Shown one piece after another: positions 1 through 5,913 of a stretch of 10,561 nucleotides of DNA. A program made the position numbers and the translations under genes. Source of the stretch: Desulfomicrobium sp. (GTDB taxonomy: Bacteria; Desulfobacterota; Desulfovibrionia; Desulfovibrionales; Desulfomicrobiaceae); contig DPKT01000097.1 of the NCBI GenBank assembly GCA_003542385.1, forward strand, positions 236 through 10,796, given 5' to 3'. The notes below the pieces were generated by a model. The model did no database searches. It had not been told where the DNA came from and worked only from the letters and a program-made list of their open reading frames with translations. Numbering within the stretch: position 1 is the stretch's first letter; each line of letters starts with the position of its first letter.

Positions 1-200
1 TGGCCATCGGCATGATCAACAAGAAGACCACGGCAGCCCGGCTCATCCCCGTGCCCGGGAAGAAGGCCGGCGACAAGGTGCATTTCGGCGGCCTGCTGGG
101 CGAGGCCGAGATCATGCCCGTGCGCAGCAACGCCGTCTCGGGCGGGTTCGTCGGCCGCGGCGGGTCCATTCCCGCGCCGCTGCAGGCCCTCATCAACTGA
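1..200 (+). CDS. PFL/UPF0210 (DUF711-type) family protein, C-terminal end
   Basis: This is the 3' end of a gene that starts before the window; the reading frame is open from base 3 to the TGA at 198-200, giving about 65 residues. The readable tail contains ARLIPVPGKKAGD, then VHFGGLLGEAEIMPV, and ends GGSIPAPLQALIN. This matches, from memory, the conserved C-terminus of the UPF0210/PFL family (a fold related to pyruvate formate-lyase, whose cellular role is not settled). The ATG at 12-14 lies inside the conserved block and is not a start. The gene is not obviously linked to the rnf operon downstream. Family assignment is fairly secure; no biochemical function can be inferred. Confidence 0.8.
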   Translation, partial: AIGMINKKTTAARLIPVPGKKAGDKVHFGGLLGEAEIMPVRSNAVSGGFVGRGGSIPAPLQALIN

Positions 201-264
201 GGTTGAGCCGGGGGCGCTTTTGCGCTAGCGGGTGCGGCAGACGAGACAGTATCGGGAGGGAGTC

Positions 265-642
265 ATGAAAACCAGGGAAGCATTCGGGAAGGACCGCGTG
301 GCCGTCGGCCTGGCCGTCGGGACCATTCTGCTCCTCTTCGTCTTTTTCTACGCCCTGCACCGCAACGTGGAGGGCCTCGGACGCGAGATCGAGGACCTGA
401 AACGGCTCAACAGCGCGGTGCTGGAACTGGATGCGCGCCATGCCGTCCTGGACGGCAAGGTCACCGAACTGGCGACTCTGCCGCGTCGTACGTCGGCCAT
501 GGCCATGGAAAACCAGGTCAAGGCCATGGCCCACGCGGCCGAAGATCTCGACCGCCGTCTTGACGGCAGGCAGCGGGAAAGGCTCGCCGTCATCCGCACT
601 CTGCTGCAGGAGATCGGCGAGGACCTCAACGGGACAAAATGA
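265..642 (+). CDS. Small membrane-anchored coiled-coil protein, function unknown
   Basis: This encodes 125 residues and I do not recognise the family. A basic N-terminus (MKTREAFGKDR) precedes one hydrophobic segment at about residues 12-31 (ending ILLLFVFFYAL). The remaining 90 or so residues are highly charged and helical, with heptad-like leucines (GLGREIEDLKRLN and later QRERLAVIRTLLQEI), so a coiled coil is likely. The positive-inside rule puts the C-terminal part in the periplasm. The ATG at 265 is chosen because GGGAGGG at 254-260 is a good ribosome binding site; the in-frame GTG at 232 lacks one. The gene is followed by a strong terminator and is probably transcribed alone or with the PFL gene 64 bases upstream. 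It could be a small partner or scaffold of a membrane protein, but nothing here shows which. Confidence 0.7.
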   Translation: MKTREAFGKDRVAVGLAVGTILLLFVFFYALHRNVEGLGREIEDLKRLNSAVLELDARHAVLDGKVTELATLPRRTSAMAMENQVKAMAHAAEDLDRRLDGRQRERLAVIRTLLQEIGEDLNGTK

Positions 643-665
643 CCGTCGAGGACGTGGCGAGAGAT

Positions 666-700
666 AGGGTCCGGGGGTGCAGTCTTCCGGACCCTTTTTT
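666..700 (+). terminator. Intrinsic terminator after the coiled-coil protein gene
   Basis: A perfect 9-bp stem, AGGGTCCGG (666-674) with CCGGACCCT (687-695), has a 12-base loop and is followed directly by a run of six T (695-700). This is a classic rho-independent terminator for + strand transcription. It separates the upstream gene from the rnf operon. Confidence 0.9.
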
Positions 701-875
701 CGTCGTGGGTCCAAGGTGTTGCGGGAACGGCGAGATGGCGCCCCGACGGGCCGGACGGCAAACCCGACAGCCGGGAGCGGTATTCGCGTATGACGCCTGC
801 GGCCGATAAAATCTGATTAAAACGGTTGAGTTACAGAATGTTTCGAGATTTATGTTTACAAAAAATCGATAATTG

Positions 876-909
876 AATAGGGCAACACACAGGCCTATTT
901 TTCAATAGG
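876..909. repeat. Three AATAGG hexamers in alternating orientation (possible operator or attenuator)
   Basis: AATAGG at 876-881, its reverse complement CCTATT at 894-899, and AATAGG again at 904-909. The middle copy can pair with either neighbour, with a 12-base loop on the left or a 4-base loop (TTTC) on the right. The left hairpin runs into TTTTT (898-902) and resembles a weak terminator. The outer copies share eight of nine bases (TTGAATAGG and TTCAATAGG). The repeats lie within the presumed rnf promoter region; a regulatory role is inference. Confidence 0.4.
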
Positions 910-945
910 TAATAATCGTCCAGCTGTTTTTATTTTGCCTGAGAT

Positions 946-990
946 GGATGCTTGTGGGAAGCATCCGGTCTTTAGTTGCGTCAAACCGGA
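946..990 (+). promoter_or_regulatory. Leader hairpins before the cytochrome start codon
   Basis: A perfect 8-bp inverted repeat, GGATGCTT (946-953) and AAGCATCC (959-966), has a 5-base loop. A second repeat, TCCGGT (964-969) and ACCGGA (985-990), has a 15-base loop. The two share bases 964-966, so they could not form fully at once. The second ends five bases before the ribosome binding site AAGGA (995-999). If transcription starts upstream, these would be in the 5' untranslated region of the operon. Regulation by them is unproven. Confidence 0.4.
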
Positions 991-1006
991 GCACAAGGAC
1001 ACTGCC

Positions 1007-1756
1007 TTGAAAAAACGTTACGTACCCATCACCATTGTCTGTGGTATGTTGGCAATCCTGGCCCTGGGTGGCCAGTTCGCGCCAGCCCCTTCGGAAGAGC
1101 TGCCTGTTCGTCTTCGGTTGGACAATAAGGGCGGCGATGTAGTTTTCACTCACTCACGTCACGTGAAATACGTAGAGGGCAGTGGTGCAAACTGCGCGAA
1201 ATGCCATCATGAGAGCGAGACTCCGAGCCTGACGCCGCTGCCCTGCGGTTCCTGCCATGCGGCCGAGTTCGACGCCAAGTTCACCTCGGACCACCAGACG
1301 CAGCTGCCGGCCGAGACCTGTACCCGCTGCCACCATGCCGAGATGGGCAAGCTGCAGTGGAGCCACGACGATCACGTGAACCAGTACACGACCGCATGCA
1401 CCGATTGCCACCACGACACGAGCATCGAGGCCGAACCCGGCGCATGCAACCAGTGTCACGGCGACAAGGCCGACGGCAACACCCTCGCCCTGCGCGACGC
1501 CGTGCACACCAAGTGCGAAAGCTGTCACGCCGACATGTACGAAAAGAAGCTGGAAGGATGCAGCGAGTGCCACGAACTGCTACCCGGCAAGACCGGCACC
1601 CCGCAGCCTTCGTGCAACTCCTGTCATTACGAGTCGGAAGCCATCCCGTTGCCGCCACGCATGGATGCGTTCCACGATCAGTGCATGGCATGTCACGAAG
1701 AGGCCGGGAAAGGACCCTTCGGCGAAAAATCCTGCAAACGCTGTCACACGAGGTAA
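1007..1756 (+). CDS. Decahaem c-type cytochrome of the Rnf operon, periplasmic
   Basis: From a TTG start the product is 249 residues. AAGGA at 995-999 lies seven bases before this TTG, which places MKKRY and a hydrophobic stretch (residues 6-25) at the N-terminus as a Sec signal or anchor. The in-frame TTG 935 and ATG 944 lack a good ribosome binding site and would bury the signal. Ten CXXCH haem motifs begin at residues 63, 80, 105, 131, 147, 170, 185, 203, 226 and 243. Ten other histidines remain (49, 52, 68, 96, 110, 120, 123, 136, 167, 223), just enough for bis-His ligation of all ten haems. The gene begins the operon and ends seven bases before rnfC, so it is probably the periplasmic electron partner of Rnf, like the decahaem cytochrome next to rnf in Desulfovibrio. 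I am sure of the class; the direction of electron flow is inferred. Confidence 0.93.
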   Translation: MKKRYVPITIVCGMLAILALGGQFAPAPSEELPVRLRLDNKGGDVVFTHSRHVKYVEGSGANCAKCHHESETPSLTPLPCGSCHAAEFDAKFTSDHQTQLPAETCTRCHHAEMGKLQWSHDDHVNQYTTACTDCHHDTSIEAEPGACNQCHGDKADGNTLALRDAVHTKCESCHADMYEKKLEGCSECHELLPGKTGTPQPSCNSCHYESEAIPLPPRMDAFHDQCMACHEEAGKGPFGEKSCKRCHTR

Positions 1757-1763
1757 GACCAAC

Positions 1764-2960
1764 ATGACGAAACCACGCCTGAACACCTCGGTGGAAATCA
1801 AGGACAGTCTCCAGGGCGTCCCGACGCCGACCTCGGTCCGCATCCCCATCCCGGGCAAGCTCAAGCCCGTGGTCAAGAAGAAGCAGATTGTCGGGCGCGG
1901 CCAGGTCATCGCCGAAAACCCGACCAAGAGCGCCTACGGGGTCGGCTTCGAGCACGCCAGCATCGACGGCATGGTCGAGGACATCCTGCCCGACGCCATT
2001 CTCATCGGGCCCATCCCCGCCTCCAAGGAAGGGGAGGAGGCGCCGGTTCCGGCCCGGCCCGAGCCCTGCGCCGAGCTCGATTCCCTCGCCGGCGAGGACC
2101 TCTGCCGCAAGCTCATGGAACTCGGCGTCCGCACGGATCGCCTGCACGCGGCCCGCACTCTGATCATCAACGGCCTCAACCCAGAGCCGGGCGTGCTTGT
2201 CAGCGAGCAGCTCATCAAGGACGCCCAGGACACGCTCAAGGCCGGACTGCAGCTGCTGGAAAGGGCCATCAAGCCCGGGACGGTGAAGCTCGTGGTCGCC
2301 GCCGGCAAGCAGCTGTCCCTGCACGGCTGCACGACGGTCACCGCCAGCGACGCCTACCCGGCGACCATCGACCCGCTGGTCATGCTGGCGGCCACCGGAG
2401 CGGAGCGGCCCGACAATGTCGACATCATCTCCATTTCCGACCTGTACCGCTTCGGGCGCGTGGCCGAAACCAAACTCCCTCTGACGGAAGCAGTCGTCAC
2501 CGTCGGCGACAAGGTCTTCCGCGTGCCCACCGGCATGCGGGTCCAGGAGGTTCTCGACGCTGTCGGCCTGCCGTATGGTACGGAATGGAAGATCGCGCTC
2601 GGCGGCCCCATGCGCGGTGAGACCATCTTCGACCTGGGCGTCGGGGTTCCCGAGGAATGCACCGCCATCACCCTCGTGCCGGTGAACCTCTACCCGGCGG
2701 TTCAGCCCAACCCTTGCATCAACTGCGGCGAATGCGTCCTGGTCTGCCCGGCCCGGATCCAGCCGGGCATGCTCTCCCGCTACGCGGAGTTCAACATGTT
2801 CGAGAACGCGCGGTCCCAACATGTGGGCGCCTGCCTGGAATGCGGCATGTGCACCTTCGTCTGCCCTGCCCAGCGTCCGGTCATGCAGTACCTGCTGCTG
2901 GCCAAGGGGCAACTGGCCGCCCAGGACGACATGGTGTCCACATGCAGATTGCAGGACTGA
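1764..2960 (+). CDS. rnfC: Rnf complex subunit RnfC, apparently without a normal FMN/NADH site
   Basis: RnfC is the peripheral cytoplasmic subunit that normally carries FMN, oxidises or reduces NAD(H), and passes electrons through two [4Fe-4S] clusters. The 398-residue product has an N-terminal biotinyl-like barrel (IPIPGKLKPVV to HASIDGMVEDI, residues 27-74), an SLBB-like region (about 243-305, with ALGGPMRGE) and two cluster motifs, C318/C321/C324/C328-P and C357/C360/C363/C367-P. The usual glycine-rich loop, like GLGGAGFPTHVK, is absent; residues 118-136 read LMELGVRTDRLHAARTLII. The usual NGAECEP is NGLNPEP (137-142), and the usual YPxGxE is YPATID (198-203). It is shorter than typical bacterial RnfC. 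GAGGT (1750-1754) is the ribosome binding site and overlaps the cytochrome stop. The identity is firm; loss of NAD(H) chemistry is inferred. Confidence 0.93.
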   Translation: MTKPRLNTSVEIKDSLQGVPTPTSVRIPIPGKLKPVVKKKQIVGRGQVIAENPTKSAYGVGFEHASIDGMVEDILPDAILIGPIPASKEGEEAPVPARPEPCAELDSLAGEDLCRKLMELGVRTDRLHAARTLIINGLNPEPGVLVSEQLIKDAQDTLKAGLQLLERAIKPGTVKLVVAAGKQLSLHGCTTVTASDAYPATIDPLVMLAATGAERPDNVDIISISDLYRFGRVAETKLPLTEAVVTVGDKVFRVPTGMRVQEVLDAVGLPYGTEWKIALGGPMRGETIFDLGVGVPEECTAITLVPVNLYPAVQPNPCINCGECVLVCPARIQPGMLSRYAEFNMFENARSQHVGACLECGMCTFVCPAQRPVMQYLLLAKGQLAAQDDMVSTCRLQD

Positions 2961-3010
2961 TGCCTCCCGCATCGTTTCGACCAGTCATGAACAAGGAAGG
3001 ATAAAAGCAC

Positions 3011-3967
3011 ATGGCAAGCCAGGATATTACCAAGAACATCTTTACCGTGACCTCGGCTCCGCTTTGGCACTGCGGGAAAACCCTTCAGTCGAACATGATC
3101 CAGACGCTGCTGGCCCTGCTGCCGGTGGCGGTCATGGCCGGGTACAAATACGGCTTCGCGGCCGTATCCGTCATGGCCTGGGCGGCGCTGACGGCCGTGA
3201 TTACGGAAGCACTCGTCCAGAAACTCATGGGACAGGAGCCTTCCGCCGATGATTTCAGCGCCCTGGTGGACGGCCTCCTCTTCGCCTTTCTGCTGCCCGC
3301 CACGGCGCCCGCCTGGATGGTGGTCGTAGGCAGCGCCGCCATGGTCATACTGGGCCGCATGGTCTTCGGCGGGTACGGCGGCAGTCCCCTTTGCGCACCG
3401 GCGGTGGGCTGGGGCATTCTGGCCATCTCCTGGCCGGACTTCATGGACCTGAACGGCATGCTGCTCAACTGGGACCTCATCGAGCCCCTGAGTGAGCTCA
3501 AGTACTTCGGCCTCGACGCCATCGCGGACGTGACCCCGGTCAGCCTGCTCCTCGGAGAGTACCTCGGCGACCTCGGCGCTTCCCAGGCAGGGCTGGTCCT
3601 CGTGGCGGGCCTCTACCTCATGGCCAGGGGGATCGTGCGGTGGTTCATCCCCGTGTCTTTCCTGGCCGGCGTGCTGGTCACCGGGCTCGTCTACAATCTG
3701 ATCGACCCGCAGGCCTACGCGTCACCGGTCTTTCATCTCCTGTCGGGCAGTACGCTCCTGGCGGCCTTCTTCCTCATGCCCTATCCCTCTTCCTCCCCTG
3801 CGTGGCGTCTGCCCATGCTGCTTTTCGGGTTCTTCGGCGGTGCCATGGTCATCATTATCCGCACCTACGGCATCTACCCTGACGGCGCGTGCTTCGCTGT
3901 GCTGCTGGCCAACCTCTGCACGCCGCTCTTCGACCTCATCCAACCCAAGCCCTTCGGCGGGAGGTAG
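3011..3967 (+). CDS. rnfD: Rnf complex membrane subunit RnfD
   Basis: RnfD is a polytopic membrane subunit homologous to NqrB and usually carries covalently bound FMN on a threonine. The 318-residue product is hydrophobic throughout with about nine to ten likely membrane spans. Conserved family stretches include LVDGLLFAFLLPAT (residues 86-98) and GRMVFGGYGGSPLCAPAVGW (115-134). The expected flavinylation region is DAIADVTP (169-176), with T175 as the candidate site; compared with the consensus Dxx(S/T)GAT the residues just before Thr are altered. GGAAGGA at 2995-3001 gives the ribosome binding site for the ATG at 3011. It lies 50 bases after rnfC, the largest gap in the operon, and its stop overlaps the ribosome binding site of rnfG. 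Identity is secure; whether FMN is attached here is open. Confidence 0.92.
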   Translation: MASQDITKNIFTVTSAPLWHCGKTLQSNMIQTLLALLPVAVMAGYKYGFAAVSVMAWAALTAVITEALVQKLMGQEPSADDFSALVDGLLFAFLLPATAPAWMVVVGSAAMVILGRMVFGGYGGSPLCAPAVGWGILAISWPDFMDLNGMLLNWDLIEPLSELKYFGLDAIADVTPVSLLLGEYLGDLGASQAGLVLVAGLYLMARGIVRWFIPVSFLAGVLVTGLVYNLIDPQAYASPVFHLLSGSTLLAAFFLMPYPSSSPAWRLPMLLFGFFGGAMVIIIRTYGIYPDGACFAVLLANLCTPLFDLIQPKPFGGR

Positions 3968-3973
3968 CACGGT

Positions 3974-4558
3974 ATGATGGAAATTATACGCATGGTGGTT
4001 GTGCTTTCCGCCATCACCGGCCTTTCGGGTTTTGTCTTGTCCGGGCTCAAGGTCTGGACCAACCCCATCATCGAGGAGCAGGTGCTCATGAACGTTCAGG
4101 GTCCGGCCCTGAAGCAGCTCTTCCTGGACAGCACCAACGATCCCATCGCGGACCGCAAGACGCTCCCGAAGCCCGGCAGCGAGGGCGAAACGATCATCGT
4201 CTTTCCGGCCATGAAGGACGGCAAGCTGCAGGCCGTGGCCATGGAAGCCTCCGGCAAGGGCTACGGCGGCGACGTGAACGTGCTGGTGGGCTTCAATGTC
4301 GACAAGGACAATCTGCTCGGCATCAGCGTGACCACGCACAAGGAGACCCCGGGTCTGGGATCGCGCATCCAGGATCCTGCCTTCACGAAGCAGTTCAAGG
4401 GCAAGGATCCGGCCAAGGCCGTTCTGAAGAAGGACGGCGGCGACATCGACGCGATTTCGGGTGCGACCCTCTCGTCCATCGGCTCCGCCGACGCGGTCAA
4501 GCAGGCCGCCGGTTGGTACACGGCCCTCAAGGACACGATCAAAACCACGTGGCAGTAA
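3974..4558 (+). CDS. rnfG: Rnf complex FMN-binding subunit RnfG
   Basis: RnfG is anchored by one N-terminal helix and carries FMN on a threonine through a phosphoester bond, facing the outer side of the membrane. The 194-residue product has a hydrophobic segment at about residues 5-26, the conserved ETPGLGSRI (124-132) and the flavinylation motif DAISGATLSS (159-168), so T165 is the FMN-bearing residue. The first ATG (3974) is preferred over the adjacent ATG at 3977 because GGGAGG (3959-3964) is nine bases away. The gap to rnfD is six bases, which indicates translational coupling. The ApbE flavin transferase that would modify it is encoded at the end of the operon. Given the periplasmic decahaem cytochrome, RnfG is the likeliest subunit to face it, which is inference. 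Confidence 0.95.
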   Translation: MMEIIRMVVVLSAITGLSGFVLSGLKVWTNPIIEEQVLMNVQGPALKQLFLDSTNDPIADRKTLPKPGSEGETIIVFPAMKDGKLQAVAMEASGKGYGGDVNVLVGFNVDKDNLLGISVTTHKETPGLGSRIQDPAFTKQFKGKDPAKAVLKKDGGDIDAISGATLSSIGSADAVKQAAGWYTALKDTIKTTWQ

Positions 4559-4589
4559 GACGGTCACTCTTTCGCAAGGAGCATTTCAC

Positions 4590-5309
4590 ATGGCCAGTTT
4601 GATGCAAGAATTCACCAAGGGACTCTGGAAGGAGCTTCCGCCGTTCCGCCTGGTGCTTGGTCTTTGTCCTACCCTGGCGGTCACGAACACCGCGAATAAC
4701 GGTCTCGGCATGGGCGCGGCTGTCATCTTCGTGCTCGCGCTCTCCAACGTGATCATTTCCCTGGTGCGAAACATCATCCCGAAGAAAGTCCGCATCGCCT
4801 GCTTCATCGCCATCGCCGCTTCCCTGGTCGTGGCCGTGGAGATGCTCATGCAGGCCTTCGCGTATCCGCTGTATGAGCAGCTGGGCATCTTCGTCCCGCT
4901 GATCGTCGTCAACTGCATCATCCTCGGCCGCGCCGAAGCCTTCGCCGCCAAGAACGGCCCCATGCCCTCTCTGGCTGACGGCCTTGGAATGGGCATAGGC
5001 TTTACCTTTTCGCTGACCTTCCTGGGCGCAATTCGCGAAAGCTTCGGCGCCGGTACGCTGTTCGGAGTTTCCCTCTTCGGTTCGGGTTACGAGCCTTTCA
5101 CGTTTATGGTCCAGGCTCCCGGGGCATTCGTGTGCCTGGGTTTGATCCTGGCGGGCATGAACTACCTGAATATCTGGCAGGCCAAGCGCAAGGGCGTGGA
5201 ACTCGATCCGAACTTCGACGCCGGGTGTTCCGGTTGCGGAGCCTGCAAGGCCATGGACAAGCTTGCCGCCCAGAAGAAGCTGGAACGGCTCGAAACCGCT
5301 AAAGGCTAA
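4590..5309 (+). CDS. rnfE: Rnf complex membrane subunit RnfE with a Cys-rich tail
   Basis: RnfE is homologous to NqrD and pairs with RnfA to hold an intramembrane [2Fe-2S] cluster. The 239-residue product has about six membrane spans. The two cluster cysteines are C26 in LGLCPTLAVTNTA and C109 in VPLIVVNCIILGRAEAF. A hydrophilic C-terminal extension (about residues 196-239) contains GCSGCGACK, with C213, C216 and C219 spaced C-x2-C-x2-C. That motif looks like a partial ferredoxin-type ligand set and is not present in the short-tailed enterobacterial homologue RsxE as I recall it. AAGGAG at 4576-4581 lies eight bases before the ATG at 4590; the frame is open further upstream, but those codons overlap rnfG and read as non-coding. 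Identity is secure; the role of the tail is unknown. Confidence 0.94.
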   Translation: MASLMQEFTKGLWKELPPFRLVLGLCPTLAVTNTANNGLGMGAAVIFVLALSNVIISLVRNIIPKKVRIACFIAIAASLVVAVEMLMQAFAYPLYEQLGIFVPLIVVNCIILGRAEAFAAKNGPMPSLADGLGMGIGFTFSLTFLGAIRESFGAGTLFGVSLFGSGYEPFTFMVQAPGAFVCLGLILAGMNYLNIWQAKRKGVELDPNFDAGCSGCGACKAMDKLAAQKKLERLETAKG

Positions 5310-5323
5310 GGGAGAGATACTGC

Positions 5324-5899
5324 ATGGAAACCTTTCTGCTTTTCATCTCGGCCATTTTCGTCAACAACATCGTTCTGGCCCAGTATCTCGGCAACTGTCC
5401 GTACCTCGGGTGCTCGAAGGAGAAGGGCGTGGCCTTCGGCATGGGCGCTGCGGTCATTTTCGTGACCATCATGGCGACCCTGTTCACCTATCTCATTCAG
5501 GCCCATGTGTTGATACCCTTTCATCTCGGGTACCTGCAGACCATCGTCTTCATTCTGGTCATCGCGGCCCTGGTTCAGTTCGTTGAAATGTTCCTGAAGA
5601 AAATGGTTCCGCCGCTCTACAAGTCCCTGGGCATATTCCTGCCGCTCATCACCACGAACTGCGCGGTGCTCGGCGTGGCCATTCTTGTTCAGCGCAAGGA
5701 GTACGACCTTGTGACGTCTCTCCTGTACTCGGTGGCCGCTGCAGCCGGTTTTCTTCTGGCCCTCATCCTCATGGCCGGAATCCGGGAACGCTTCGAGGTC
5801 ACACGAATCCCGCGTTCCATGCGCGGCGTTCCGATCGGATTGGTCATGGCCGGGCTTATGTCTTTGGCGTTCATGGCATTCAAAGGCATGATTGCCTAA
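5324..5899 (+). CDS. rnfA: Rnf complex membrane subunit RnfA
   Basis: RnfA is homologous to NqrE and forms, with RnfE, the inverted pair of membrane proteins that carries electrons across the bilayer. The 191-residue product is typical in length. It begins METFLLFISAIFVNNIVLAQ and has LGNCPYLGCSK with C25, and LITTNCAVLGVA with C113, the two cysteines expected to bind the shared [2Fe-2S] cluster. An extra cysteine, C30, lies near C25. About six membrane spans are visible. GGGAG at 5310-5314 lies nine bases before the ATG. It follows rnfE by 14 bases and precedes rnfB by 14 bases, so co-transcription is nearly certain. Confidence 0.96.
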   Translation: METFLLFISAIFVNNIVLAQYLGNCPYLGCSKEKGVAFGMGAAVIFVTIMATLFTYLIQAHVLIPFHLGYLQTIVFILVIAALVQFVEMFLKKMVPPLYKSLGIFLPLITTNCAVLGVAILVQRKEYDLVTSLLYSVAAAAGFLLALILMAGIRERFEVTRIPRSMRGVPIGLVMAGLMSLAFMAFKGMIA

Positions 5900-5913
5900 C
5901 AGCGGAGAAGAAT

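Larger units (their letters stand above)
701..1006 (+). promoter_or_regulatory. Gene-free upstream region and leader of the rnf operon
   Basis: No credible gene lies here. Bases 701-800 are GC-rich and show nothing notable. Bases about 800-935 are strikingly AT-rich compared with the rest of the window, as expected of a promoter. Several hexamer pairs could be called and I cannot choose between them: TTGAGT (826-831) with TTTATG (849-854) at 17 bases; TTGAAT (873-878) with TATTTT (896-901) at 17 bases; and a lone -10-like GATAAT (868-873). Three copies of AATAGG in alternating orientation and two leader inverted repeats are listed separately. The location of the promoter is inferred from composition and from the preceding terminator. 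Confidence 0.5.

Noticed and set aside
211..226. Possible terminator after the PFL gene (GCGC-TTTT-GCGC)
   Set aside because: The stem has only about four pairs and no T tract follows, so it does not qualify.
902..1153. Open frame of 83 residues on the - strand across the rnf leader and cytochrome start
   Set aside because: It overlaps the leader and the signal peptide of the cytochrome, shows no recognisable domain, and would run against a clearly real gene.
1281..2972. A 563-residue open frame on the - strand
   Set aside because: It lies antisense to the cytochrome and rnfC. Its His/Arg/Gly-rich composition is typical of a GC-rich shadow frame, and the + strand genes there have full family motifs.
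2988..3005. Tiny ATG frame of five codons (MNKEG) in the rnfC-rnfD gap
   Set aside because: It contains the ribosome binding site of rnfD and is too short to support as a coding feature; it is likely chance.
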